Positions 30,081 to 39,133 of a stretch of DNA of 64,000 bases are shown here, one piece after another. The position numbers and the translations under genes were made by a program. Source of the stretch: Marchantia polymorpha subsp. ruderalis (taxonomy: Eukaryota; Streptophyta; Marchantiopsida; Marchantiales; Marchantiaceae). The stretch covers positions 2,848,001-2,912,000 of the forward strand of contig AP031359.1 in the NCBI GenBank assembly GCA_037833965.1, written 5' to 3'. The first letter of the stretch is position 1. The number at the start of each line of letters is the position of its first letter. A model generated the notes under the pieces. The model saw nothing but the letters and a program-made list of their open reading frames with translations, had not been told where the DNA came from and did not search any database.

Positions 30081-32915
30081 CTATTCGTCTTCCGGCTGAA
30101 TAGCTTCCGGCTCTTCTTCTTCTCCCACCGAACAGCAGGCAACGAATCCCACGAAATAATCGGATTCGGTACCACTGGAATCCGATCGCGCGGTCGACTC
30201 ACTGTCCCCGCCCGATGTGTAACCTGTACTTGTCGATGGGGTCTCCCCTTCGTGTCTGACCCTATTCCAGGGCACCGTAATGGTTTTGGTCGGTTCCGAA
30301 GGATGGGGAAACTTAAGGCGATGCCTTCGCCAATCACATCTGACTTGTGCGCCATATAGCCATGGTCGCCCGAGCAGAACGTCATAGCCCTGCTTCATCA
30401 TCGGTTGAAGGATGATATACGTCAACCGAAAGTCCGCACCCCCGATGATTGTCTTGACATTGCGCAGCATACCTGCAGGCATTCTCCGCGTCTGATCCGC
30501 TAATCTCAACACACGCTTCGAGGGTTCGTATTGACTGAACCCCAAGGCTCTCGCGGTATCCTCCGTCATTATGTTGACTCCTGATCCAGAGTCGATTGGC
30601 ACCCTGCGTACACAACACCCTGCTATTTCCACATCGATCTCTGGTGGCCCTTGGTCTTCGCTCTCCACTTGATATACTTGAGAGGATGTGGATGCGCGCG
30701 GCTTCCGCGGATGCCGTAGCGAAAGCATCAACATTCTCCGATACGTCTTATTGTCCTCCAAGAGCTGCTTGAACGTGATGTTCACTTTTCGACTCCCGAG
30801 ATCTTCGACCAAGTCATAGTGGGCGCGTTGGGTCGCCGGGGTCGGCGGCGACGCTCTGCGAGGTTCCACGGTGGCTGCCAACTTCGCCCCAAGGGAGGAT
30901 GTCAAGTCTGGCCGCGGTGGGTCCTTTTGAGTGCGGATCGCTTCCTTCAACAGGTTGGTTACCTCGTTGCGGATATCCGGAGCATAGTCCCGTTTCAGCA
31001 AGCGTACTGGCTCGTCCTCGACTGCTGTCTGGGGGCGCACTGCTGGTGCCTCTCGCGTAGCCGAAGACTTCCGTGCAGGTCGCAAGTCGGGCTTGCTGGA
31101 TGTCTTCTCCTTCCCTTTTCCCGTCCGGTCGTCGGTTCTCCGTTCGTGCTTACGAGTGTCACGCTCTTGCTCCTTCGATTTCTTGGAACCACGAGTTTCG
31201 ACCCGTGCGCACATAACCTCTTCAGCCGGCCATTCTTCGTCTTCGTCATCCCCGTCTGAACCTACTTCGACCTGGTTAACTTGGACGTCCTCCTTGGCAG
31301 GAGGGTTCACAAATCGTACCGCTGGCCGAGGGACTGGTGGCTGATCACACTCTGGCGCAGTATGCCCGATCTTCTTGCAATTACTACATGTCGGAGCATA
31401 ATCGTTTCGCCTTTTTGGATGAGGACACTGCGGTGAGAAGTGTCCAACTTCCCCGCAATTATAACAAGCTCGCGGTGGCGGTGGGTCAAACGTCCCTGGA
31501 GGTGCTCTCCGCCTCACGGGTACTGTAGTGGCCCGATCCACCGGAATATATCGTGGGACTTGCATTGCTGAAACTGCAGTAGGGGTAGGAACCGACTGGA
31601 CGGCGTAGGCTGTCTCTTCGCTAGCCTCTCCATAGTACTGAGGGTGTTCTCCATAGTACGGTTGTGCCCACTCTACTGCGTTGACTGGATATGACGGACG
31701 GGTGGTAAGGCACTCGGTGTTTGCATGTCCCACCGCCCCGCACGTAGTACACCATAAGTTCGCTCGCACTCTCCCGGGTGATTTTCGGCGATCATGCCCG
31801 CCTACCACTTGAACCTTGAGATCGGCGAAGTCCTTCACAAGGGTCTCCATCTTCGAGGCTATGTCTCCCGGCGCTCTGTCCGTAGTCACTCGTCGGGTGC
31901 CCTTTTTCTTCGCTGCCCCATGCTTCTTCCTCTTCTTCTCCTCCTCCGACGATGAGGTTTCCTCTTCTTCGGATGAGGAACGGTTCTCGTCCGAAGACGA
32001 TTCCTCCGATGACGGAGTTGTACCTCTACGTCGTCTTCGCCCTCCCTTCGGTTTTCGCTCCTTCGACTCCCGTCTCTCTCTCCCTCTTCGGTTGAGAGTG
32101 GAAGTCTCGAAGGCTTCTGCCGATGCAATCACATCCTCAATAGTGTCGCACTTGCTGCGTCGGCAAAAAGTCTCCATCTCCCGAGTTAAACCGGTCACGT
32201 ACCAATCCACAGCTTGTTGTACCGAGAAAGGGGACCCTGGTCCTGTTTTCGGTATTCTGTCAAGGAGGTCCAGAAATCTCTCAGTGTAGTCACGCAGACT
32301 CTCCTTCTTCTCTCGCTGCAAATTACGTAACTTTGTCAAAACCCGGCTGTCGTAGCCGAGCTCGCGGAAGCGGCGAAGGAACTTCTCCTTCAGCTGGGCC
32401 CATGTTGTCAACCCAGTCGGATCGATGCTCTCGTGATTGTACCAACTCCTCGCTTTCTTCCGCAGAAGGCTTGGAAAGATCCTTAGTCGGTCGTCGTCTG
32501 CGATCTCGCGATTGGCAATAGACACCGATTCGAACAACTTGATGTATGAATCTGCATCGTCGTCATCCCCACTCCCTTTATACTTTGGGTAGGAATGTTT
32601 AGTAATCGGCTGAGGTAGCCGCACATTGGCTTGTCCGTCCGCCATCGGTGTGTCTGTCGACGGTTCTCGGGCGATCGTTTCTAATTCACGAGGCGGGTCC
32701 GTGCAAGGAATATCTAGTAGAACTGTAAGCACCAAGTTTGGTTCCGAGTCGCCGGGGGTAGGTTCCCCAAGGGTGTCGGCCGAACTAGGCTTAGGTACTC
32801 TTTTTGGTGTTTTCTTGTTTTGACGCCGTGTCTCTTCCACGGCCTTCTCTGAATCTCGTCGGAACCTGCGGACAGCTCTAGCACTTAGGTTGCTCCCGCT
32901 AGCCCCAGTCGACAT
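30081..32915 (-). CDS. gag-protease of element A (944 codons, open)
   Basis: It starts about 90 bases after the 5' LTR. The parts in order are a basic N-terminus, the KHSYPKYKGSGDDDDADSYI motif (about residue 105) and a capsid-like retrotransposon gag domain (about 120-280: SWYNHES, LKEKFLRRFRELG, VDWYVTGLTREME). A Ser/Glu then Lys-rich tract (about 290-345) follows. Three CCHC knuckles lie at about 388-401 (CTTCGAVGHANTEC), 483-496 (CYNCGEVGHFSPQC) and 509-522 (CSNCKKIGHTAPEC). The aspartic protease carries DSGSGVNIM near residue 773. Pol follows in a separate frame; how it would be expressed is not evident. Three knuckles is more than most Ty3/gypsy Gags carry. Confidence 0.9.
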   Translation of the reverse strand: MSTGASGSNLSARAVRRFRRDSEKAVEETRRQNKKTPKRVPKPSSADTLGEPTPGDSEPNLVLTVLLDIPCTDPPRELETIAREPSTDTPMADGQANVRLPQPITKHSYPKYKGSGDDDDADSYIKLFESVSIANREIADDDRLRIFPSLLRKKARSWYNHESIDPTGLTTWAQLKEKFLRRFRELGYDSRVLTKLRNLQREKKESLRDYTERFLDLLDRIPKTGPGSPFSVQQAVDWYVTGLTREMETFCRRSKCDTIEDVIASAEAFETSTLNRRGRERRESKERKPKGGRRRRRGTTPSSEESSSDENRSSSEEEETSSSEEEKKRKKHGAAKKKGTRRVTTDRAPGDIASKMETLVKDFADLKVQVVGGHDRRKSPGRVRANLWCTTCGAVGHANTECLTTRPSYPVNAVEWAQPYYGEHPQYYGEASEETAYAVQSVPTPTAVSAMQVPRYIPVDRATTVPVRRRAPPGTFDPPPPRACYNCGEVGHFSPQCPHPKRRNDYAPTCSNCKKIGHTAPECDQPPVPRPAVRFVNPPAKEDVQVNQVEVGSDGDDEDEEWPAEEVMCARVETRGSKKSKEQERDTRKHERRTDDRTGKGKEKTSSKPDLRPARKSSATREAPAVRPQTAVEDEPVRLLKRDYAPDIRNEVTNLLKEAIRTQKDPPRPDLTSSLGAKLAATVEPRRASPPTPATQRAHYDLVEDLGSRKVNITFKQLLEDNKTYRRMLMLSLRHPRKPRASTSSQVYQVESEDQGPPEIDVEIAGCCVRRVPIDSGSGVNIMTEDTARALGFSQYEPSKRVLRLADQTRRMPAGMLRNVKTIIGGADFRLTYIILQPMMKQGYDVLLGRPWLYGAQVRCDWRRHRLKFPHPSEPTKTITVPWNRVRHEGETPSTSTGYTSGGDSESTARSDSSGTESDYFVGFVACCSVGEEEEPEAIQPEDE

Positions 32916-32960
32916 TCACCGAGCATGGCTGCTCGTAAAAACCCCGGTGTTGACGCAACT

Positions 32961-32979
32961 GTCCCCGGCAGCGGCGCCA
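32961..32979 (-). other. Primer-binding site of element A
   Basis: TGGCGCCGCTGCCGGGGAC on the element strand matches the complement of the plant tRNA-Asp 3' end, with one difference over the first 18 bases as I recall that tRNA. Confidence 0.8.
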
Positions 32980-33002
32980 AAAAAGAAGTTGTCGGCTTCT
33001 TA
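32980..33002 (-). other. Spacer with small hairpin between LTR end and primer site
   Basis: The 23 bases between the LTR terminus TTACA and the primer site contain AAGAAGCCGACAACTTCTT, which can pair as a six-base stem with a seven-base loop. It is nearly identical in F, E, A and D. Most LTR elements have only a few bases here. Confidence 0.6.
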
Positions 33003-33960
33003 TGTAATAACCCACTAAAGGCTAAAACTGCAATATAGTGGTAGAAAGGTCGAACCCACAGGGACAGAGGAACACACAGGGTACAAAGTGTCACGTTTGA
33101 CAGACTATTGATGAGTTTGAATTCTCAGGCGACTGTCACTCCCAGAAATACTGCAAGTGTCCACTCGGAGCGCACTCGGAGGTCGCACAGTGCAGCGTAA
33201 CACACACACACACACCTGAAACTACAGAAACACAACCCAGAGATCCGTTAGGACCTCTACTTCAAGATTTCAGGGGGAAAGTCTCCCACGAGCACACTCG
33301 GCAAAGCTGCGGGCAGTGACTTCCAACTCCGGCTTTTACAACACTTCCACTAGCTTGCTGCTAGTGTAGGGAACCCGGTTTGGACTGCCTACTTCGGATC
33401 GAAGTCACTCCTACGCGGTGAACAACACTCTCAACTCACAAAACGCGCAGAGAACACAGGTCCGCACTGAAGGGCTCACTGAGAAACATTCCAGTAACAC
33501 AACAACAGTCTATTGAAGAGTTTGAATTCTCAAGCACTTGTCATTCCCAGAAATACTACAGGGGTTACCCTCAAGGCACCTGCTGCAGCGTAACCTGAAT
33601 TTACAACCAAGGCTTACACGAAGTAGCAAAACTTCACTTTGGCATTCAGGGGAAAAATCCCAAGGGAGTACAATCAGAAAGGAACACTCGAAGGTGTAGG
33701 GGCGAAACTGTTCAAGTATCTAACTAGTCACTGGCTCTGAGCATCGGCAGTCACCCACAGGTGCAGATCCGAACTACTCAAGTCTCTAACCAATGGACTA
33801 GCTCTGAACATTCGGCCGAAGGCCTTCAGCTACAAAATGCGGAACGCTAAGTTGTAACTCCTCCTGCGTGGTGACAGAACTCAAGAACACAAACACGCAA
33901 AGGAAATGGGTTCCTGATCTGCACTTCTGATGGGAAAGAACCCCAGGCAAAACGCCTGGA

Positions 33961-33973
33961 ACTAATTTATACC
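33961..33973 (-). promoter_or_regulatory. TATA box of the element A 5' LTR
   Basis: GGTATAAATTAGT on the minus strand lies just downstream of the LTR gene stop. This LTR would drive the genomic RNA of A, with about 0.95 kb of R-U5 before the primer site. Confidence 0.65.
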
Positions 33974-34002
33974 TTCTAAGTCCTACCTAGCACTACACTA
34001 CG

Positions 34003-37000
34003 CTACACGCCTGCACGGAACCACGCTACACTACACTCCGCGGAACCTGTACTACGTCTCCTGCGCGGCCGACTGCCGCGCACTAACTCCCTACCCTGCC
34101 AATCTTCCGCTCGACTGCGCAGTCCCAAACGCTGCAACGCCGCGGACACCTCCACTTCGAGGGCGGACATGGTATCCTGTGCCTTCGACAGAAAGGCATC
34201 GAGCTTCTTTGCTACCTTCCGCCGACTCCTACTGTCGCCTGACAACAACCCGGCTGCGCGTAATTCAAACTCACGCAGTGTGAGTTTCTCCTGCGCCTTC
34301 ACCTCCCAGTGGGCGTAACCCTTGAGACAGTGGGCGACTCGCCTCGCCGTCTCCACCTTCGTGCGATCCGCCTCCTTCCTGCGATCCTCTTCAATTATCA
34401 CTAATTGCGATTCGGCTTCAGCACGTTGCGCTCTCAATTCGCCACACTCTGACTGTAACCTGCGGATTAACTCTTCATCCGCCTGCCGTGCGAGCTGACA
34501 TTGTTCCAACAACCGCGTCTGTCGCACGAGCTCCTCTGACAAAATCCGATTCTGGGCCTGCTCAGAAATGAGTGCTTCCTTGACCTTCACCTGCTCCTTG
34601 GTGAGCTCGTCCAGTTTCTCATCCTTCATCTTCTCGGAGTGCTTGTAGAATTTCTGATTAAGTTTGTACTGACCCCACAAGCATGCATGCTTCTCCTTCA
34701 ATTCCCTCAACTCCTGGTCCACTCTAGCTAATAGCTTGCTGGTGTGGACTTTAGTGCGAGTCCGCCTGCGCACTAATTCGATGTAAGATCCCGGCTGGAG
34801 TGGGTCGGCGTATTTATCGACCTTGCGATCTAAGTACCTCAGCAACGGAATCACCTGCTCAGAGAGCGCCGCCGCCGGCGCTCCAACAATTTCCTCCTCC
34901 TCTTCCTCGGTGTCTTCTGCTCCTGACATTTCTTCCGTGGAGCCCCCGTCGTCATCATCCGAGTGGAGAATTTCAGTCGCCATTGATTGCGTCGGCGACT
35001 GCCCCGAGTGGGGCTGCACGTTGTCGACGTGTGCTGCCTGCGAAGGCACGGCTGCAGCCTCGCTGCTCGTCGCCAAAATGTCCAAGGCGGAAGGCGAATG
35101 TACCCGTGCGGCATCCCCGTCGCTCGCTTGTTGGTTGTCTACCGCGTCCTCTCTGCCGCCGTCGCCCGCCGCCGAAGGCGATCGAGCGGAGGGTGGCTGC
35201 GCGGGGTTTGATTGCGCATCGCGCATCGAAATTTCATCCCGCGGACAGTCACTCCGCTCCTCCGTTTGTTGCTGATCCCTTGATCGGTCCGTGGGGGCTG
35301 TGTTTGGCCCGTGCGCAGGCGCAATTGCCGGCGCCTTGTCCGCCGCAGACGTAGCGCCGCGGACATCCATCGCCGAAGGCGACATGGCCGGGGGCCGCTC
35401 GCCCGATGTCCCTTGGCCTATAGGCCCTACCGCCGAAGGCGCAACTATCGGCGGACTTCCCGCCGATGGTGCGGCCTCCGCACGCGCCCTGCTCGTATCT
35501 CCTCGGCTCGAAGGCCCTGGCGCCGAAGGCGCAAATTGCGGCGCGTGGTGCGCCGGAGGGTCTGGCCCCGAGGGCCGGTGTCTCGTAGGCGGTTCTTCCG
35601 CCGGCTCCTTCCCCTTCCTACGTTGGAACGGGGGTGATTCTTGCCTGTGCACAGGCGGCACGTGTGGAGGTGTCCTGTGCACAGGCGACCTGTGCACAGG
35701 TGAGCGCCTATGCACAGGCGGACTGCTCCTTCCCACGCGTAAGCGTAGATCCACGTCCACTTGTGTTCGCCGGTCCGCGGAGGCTCGTCCGTCCGCGGAG
35801 GCTCGTCTGTGCGCAAACGGAACATCTGTCCGCATCGCACGTGGTAACTCCGGAGGCCCTTGGCCCGTAGGCGGCCTCTCTCCCGACGAGGTTGCAGCGG
35901 GGCCCGTTGCTCCTGCGGTCGTCCGCGCTTCCTCATGCTTCTCTGGCGACGCACTTCCTTTCTCCGTCGCAATCGTCGCCGTGTCCGCACTGTCGGCTGG
36001 TAACACCAGTCTGCGTGCCTTCTGCTTCGGCCGGCTGTATGGCTCGCACAGCGGCCGCGGTCGAATGGGAGCAGAGGGTTCTTGATGCTGCTCCTCTTCA
36101 GACTCTTCCCTCCATCGCCGCTTCCGCGGCACTCGTGCTGCAGGAGTGTGTCTCCCTTCGTCCCTCCGTCTTGATGGGGTAGAAGTCGGTGACTCCTCTG
36201 CATCAGTGTCGACCTCATTCTCCCGCACATACTTCCCGGGATGGTCAATGGACAATGGCGGAAAATGTTCAAGCTCCGCCGCTGTCAAACAATTCCGCTG
36301 TCGATAAAAATTGATGAGGAAAGAAGAGAGATGGTTTAGAGTTCCCCCCTTCTCCTCAAACGCGTGCTGTCGCATCACCCTGTGCAGGATGCTCGCCCAG
36401 TGAATTGGAGTTCCCTCGATGACGCACTCCACAAAAGAGACCTGCCACAATGTGATGTAGCAGGCGCGGTGCGGCTGCAGTAATTGCATCAGCGCCGCGG
36501 ACAAAGTCCGGCGAAATCGATCCTTGTAATCACGGGTCCTGTACCCATTCTTGGTAGACCTCCCGGTCTTGAACAGCTCCACAAATTGCGCCTCTTCCTG
36601 CTTGGTCACCTTGATGCTCTCACTGTCGAAAAGGAGATGCCCTGGCATGCCAGCACATCTTCCCAACGCCTGCGCCCAATCTTGGACTGTCCATCGATCA
36701 ACATGCGGACGCAATCCGCGCGAGGGTGGTCCCTGTGGCTCTAGCCACTCGCGCACCATATTCGCACAGATGTAGTTCCATCCCCATAGCAAGAAATCGA
36801 GCTTTCTTGCTATTAAGCGCTCCTCGAAAGCGCGCAGCCCGTTCTGTGGTAGGCGAAGTGGCACCATCCGCAATCTGCTCGGTCTCGTCATTGCGTTCCT
36901 GGAGTTCGCTCGCCCGCTCATTCTACTTCCGCACCGCCCGAGCGCCTTTCTCTCTCGGCAAACTCTAATCGCCCTCAATTCCAAATCACGCGCATTCACT

Positions 37001-37107
37001 TCTCCCTCAATCAACAAGAAATCTCCTGTGCGGCGACGTCGAGAATGTTCAGCAGCCAGCAGATGGATGCGCGCAGCGCGCACAAGAGATTGGAATCGCG
37101 AATTCAA
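34003..37107 (-). CDS. LTR-borne gene, open copy in the 5' LTR of A (1034 codons)
   Basis: Open from the N-terminal basic stretch to the coiled coil, with the same order of parts as the copy at 22869-25958. The methionine shared by all copies lies about 60 residues into this frame (MTRPSRLRMVPLRLPQNGLRAF). The differences from the other copy sit mostly in the Pro/Arg-rich middle, where palindrome-coded words (PVHRSPVHR) are more numerous. Two long copies that both stay open after insertion fit either a young insertion or selection on the gene. Antisense open frames here (for example 35291-36085) are by-products of base composition. Confidence 0.85.
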   Translation of the reverse strand: MNSRFQSLVRAARIHLLAAEHSRRRRTGDFLLIEGEVNARDLELRAIRVCRERKALGRCGSRMSGRANSRNAMTRPSRLRMVPLRLPQNGLRAFEERLIARKLDFLLWGWNYICANMVREWLEPQGPPSRGLRPHVDRWTVQDWAQALGRCAGMPGHLLFDSESIKVTKQEEAQFVELFKTGRSTKNGYRTRDYKDRFRRTLSAALMQLLQPHRACYITLWQVSFVECVIEGTPIHWASILHRVMRQHAFEEKGGTLNHLSSFLINFYRQRNCLTAAELEHFPPLSIDHPGKYVRENEVDTDAEESPTSTPSRRRDEGRHTPAARVPRKRRWREESEEEQHQEPSAPIRPRPLCEPYSRPKQKARRLVLPADSADTATIATEKGSASPEKHEEARTTAGATGPAATSSGERPPTGQGPPELPRAMRTDVPFAHRRASADGRASADRRTQVDVDLRLRVGRSSPPVHRRSPVHRSPVHRTPPHVPPVHRQESPPFQRRKGKEPAEEPPTRHRPSGPDPPAHHAPQFAPSAPGPSSRGDTSRARAEAAPSAGSPPIVAPSAVGPIGQGTSGERPPAMSPSAMDVRGATSAADKAPAIAPAHGPNTAPTDRSRDQQQTEERSDCPRDEISMRDAQSNPAQPPSARSPSAAGDGGREDAVDNQQASDGDAARVHSPSALDILATSSEAAAVPSQAAHVDNVQPHSGQSPTQSMATEILHSDDDDGGSTEEMSGAEDTEEEEEEIVGAPAAALSEQVIPLLRYLDRKVDKYADPLQPGSYIELVRRRTRTKVHTSKLLARVDQELRELKEKHACLWGQYKLNQKFYKHSEKMKDEKLDELTKEQVKVKEALISEQAQNRILSEELVRQTRLLEQCQLARQADEELIRRLQSECGELRAQRAEAESQLVIIEEDRRKEADRTKVETARRVAHCLKGYAHWEVKAQEKLTLREFELRAAGLLSGDSRSRRKVAKKLDAFLSKAQDTMSALEVEVSAALQRLGLRSRAEDWQGRELVRGSRPRRRRSTGSAECSVAWFRAGV
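35640..35725. repeat. GCCTGTGCACAGGC cluster in the LTR gene (about four)
   Basis: Complete copies and half variants (CCTGTGCACAGGTG, GCCTATGCACAGGC) sit about 20 bases apart and code for PVHR-like words. Confidence 0.75.
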
Positions 37108-38390
37108 GAATGGGACGTTCTCCGCCGCCCGGTCGAAGGTCCAGGTCGGCTCTTGCTCGTGAAGAACGTCTCACTTGATGGCCGCGCCGGCTGTACGCTG
37201 GAACGGTCTTTGCTCTCACGCGCGGCTTCACGCTCCGCCGTCGTCGATTAAACTCTCACGCTCGAATTGGCGGATTTGAACTCCGCGAGCGTATTACCCC
37301 GCGGACATGGGGGCGTAGCGCCGAAGGCGAGTTTTCCGCCTTGCGCGGTACACTTGTTCGTACCGCCCCTCGGCCAATCCCCCTCTGCCTTGACGCGTGT
37401 GTCCGCATGTCGGACAAAAGTTCAACTCCTGCCTGTGCGCAGGCAGGAGCCTCGGCGGATGCTCCGCCGGTGCGGAACTTGAACATCCTCCTGTGCACAG
37501 GCGTTCGCCTGTGCGCAGGCGAATTCCGTGCGCGGCGTCGCGCTGGCGCGGAAGGCGTTGACCGTGGTCAGCCGTCTCCGTCCAGTCTGTCCGTTCCTTG
37601 TCTCTTCGTCGGCGCTTCCGCCGCCGCAACTCCGTCCGTCCAAGAGCGCATCTACCCGTGCCGTCCGCATGGTCCGTACCGATTTGATTACTCTGGCGGC
37701 TCTTCCGCCGTACGCGGCGCGGTGCTGGCGCGGAAGGCGCCGTACACTTTCTACCTCACAAGGCGCATTTCTAGGGCCCAAGGCGGATTTTCCGCCGACG
37801 CCGAAGCGCCTGTGCACAGGCGAGCGCCTGTGCGTAGGCGGACTTCGCGCCTCCCCTAACCCTACTTTGCCTGTGCACAGGCGAACGCCTTCGTCCGCGC
37901 ATAGGACAAAACTTGATTCCCCCTTCCGCGTAGGCGGAATTCGCGCCGGTGGCGAACTCTTTCCGCCGTAGGCGACCGCCTCCGTTTCTTCCAATAAAGA
38001 TAACTCCCTAAGTCCTCATCCGTTCCCAGCGTTCTTGGACTCGTTGGAATCAGTGCGTCGAGCTCTTTCCAACGGAACCCTAACTTGGTCAAGGCGCCCG
38101 AGGGTTGACCTAATTATGGAGGGTTTCCCTACAGCCGCGGACGCAACCTCCGAAGGCGGGTTTTGCGCCTTGCGTCGTAGGGGTCCTAACTGCAGAGCTC
38201 GCAGGGAGGGTGGTGCCTGTCCTTACTGCTGCACCCCAAATCCCAGATTCCACAAGATCCCTCGAGAATCCCCGCGATCTTCCGGATTCACTCCGTTTTG
38301 ATGTACCGAAGGCTATTTACAATGCTGCCAAGGTATAGTTTTCCAAAAATGTTTTAATTTCCTCAAAATTGCCAAAAGTGGGGTACCACA

Positions 38391-38810
38391 CGCTTGTTTG
38401 TCCGTTCTGCCTCGTCTATTGCTGATGGCGCATATCCCGCCGGCGCAATTCATGCCAGCGCAAATCATGCATGCGTATCCGCCTATTAGCACCACGTCGG
38501 AGGCGTACATCCGGCCGGCGCTTTTCTTCCGTTTCGCAGCCGCCAAAGGCGCTTCCGGCTCTGAGTTGATTTCCTCCCATGAGCGCGTGATTCCGCCGAA
38601 GGCGCATCGCCGAAGGCGTACGGGAGTCCTTTCCGACTGTGAACCCTAGCGCGAACGGCGCATGTCCGGCTACGAGTTTTCCGATGCTCATAACTTCTTC
38701 GTCCCTGATCCATCTCCAACGCTCTTGGGCTCGTTAGGACGAGCGTCCCGAGCTCTTTCCAATGAGACTTCAACCAATTGGAACTACCGTGTATTCCGAT
38801 CGTTAGGAAG
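38391..38810 (+). repeat. Direct repeat copy 1 (420 bp)
   Basis: Nearly identical to 39134-39553, with an offset of 743 bases, from CGCTTGTTTGTCCG to CGATCGTTAGGAAG. The 323 bases between the copies are single. Copy 1 begins exactly at the edge of element A. Confidence 0.9.
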
Positions 38811-39133
38811 TCTTTTCTTTTCCGAATTCAAGATCGTCCAACGTTCTTACTGGTTACAATTTACGTAGCCGGCTATACGGCCTAACGGTTCGCCCTTGCA
38901 TGCTCGAATTCACGTCTCCGCACTGCGCGCATTCGCATGCGTGAATGTCAAATTCTCCCGCCGCCACCGTCTTCCGGACTCGAGTTCGCCGCAGTGTATA
39001 CGTCGGCTATGTTGTCTTTTCCTAACCCGTCCATCACCGGAGGCGTGTCGCCGTTGGCGTGTTCCTTATCCGTCGGCGCCTTGCTGGAGGCGCACATCCA
39101 GTCGGCGCAAATTACGCCGGCGTGTATTCGTAC

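Larger units (their letters stand above)
21854..38390 (-). mobile_element. Element A: nearly whole Ty3/gypsy retrotransposon with 5.4-kb gene-bearing LTRs
   Basis: The ends are TG...CA on the element strand (TGTGGTACCCC ... GGGTTATTACA). The two LTRs (5388 and 5350 bp) align from end to end and differ by about 3-5 per cent by eye, so the insertion is fairly young. The internal region of 5.8 kb has a primer site, gag-protease, pol and a purine tract in the normal order. Pol order is reverse transcriptase, RNase H, integrase, with a GPY-like C-terminal part (RWMGPYRVVEVF, TRVNGWRLKKYH) and no chromodomain or second RNase H. This suggests an Athila-like or related non-chromovirus lineage. It looks nearly whole, with about one break in pol. 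Flanks are CGCCTT on the left and CGCTT on the right, possibly a decayed target duplication. Confidence 0.9.
33003..38390 (-). repeat. 5' giant LTR of element A (5388 bp)
   Basis: It runs from TGTAATAACCC at 33003 to GGGGTACCACA at 38390, and matches the 3' LTR through U3, the LTR gene, TATA box and R-U5. In the last 170 bases of U3 I count about seven differences from the 3' copy. The outer flank is sequence of a different element (B), so the boundary is sharp. Confidence 0.9.

Noticed and set aside
21854-33002. Reading the element as gag-pol, then an env-position gene, then a short 1-kb LTR, with neighbouring elements sharing LTRs in tandem
   Set aside because: The purine tract and a TG terminus lie directly after integrase (27204), and the whole 5.4-kb segment including the gene recurs on the other side of gag-pol with the same outer end (38390). 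The long-LTR reading explains all edges.
35291-36085. Long antisense open frames over the LTR gene (also 23926-24591, 18233-18739, 10908-11576)
   Set aside because: They mirror the high-GC palindrome-rich middle of the sense gene and vary between copies; the sense frame is conserved.
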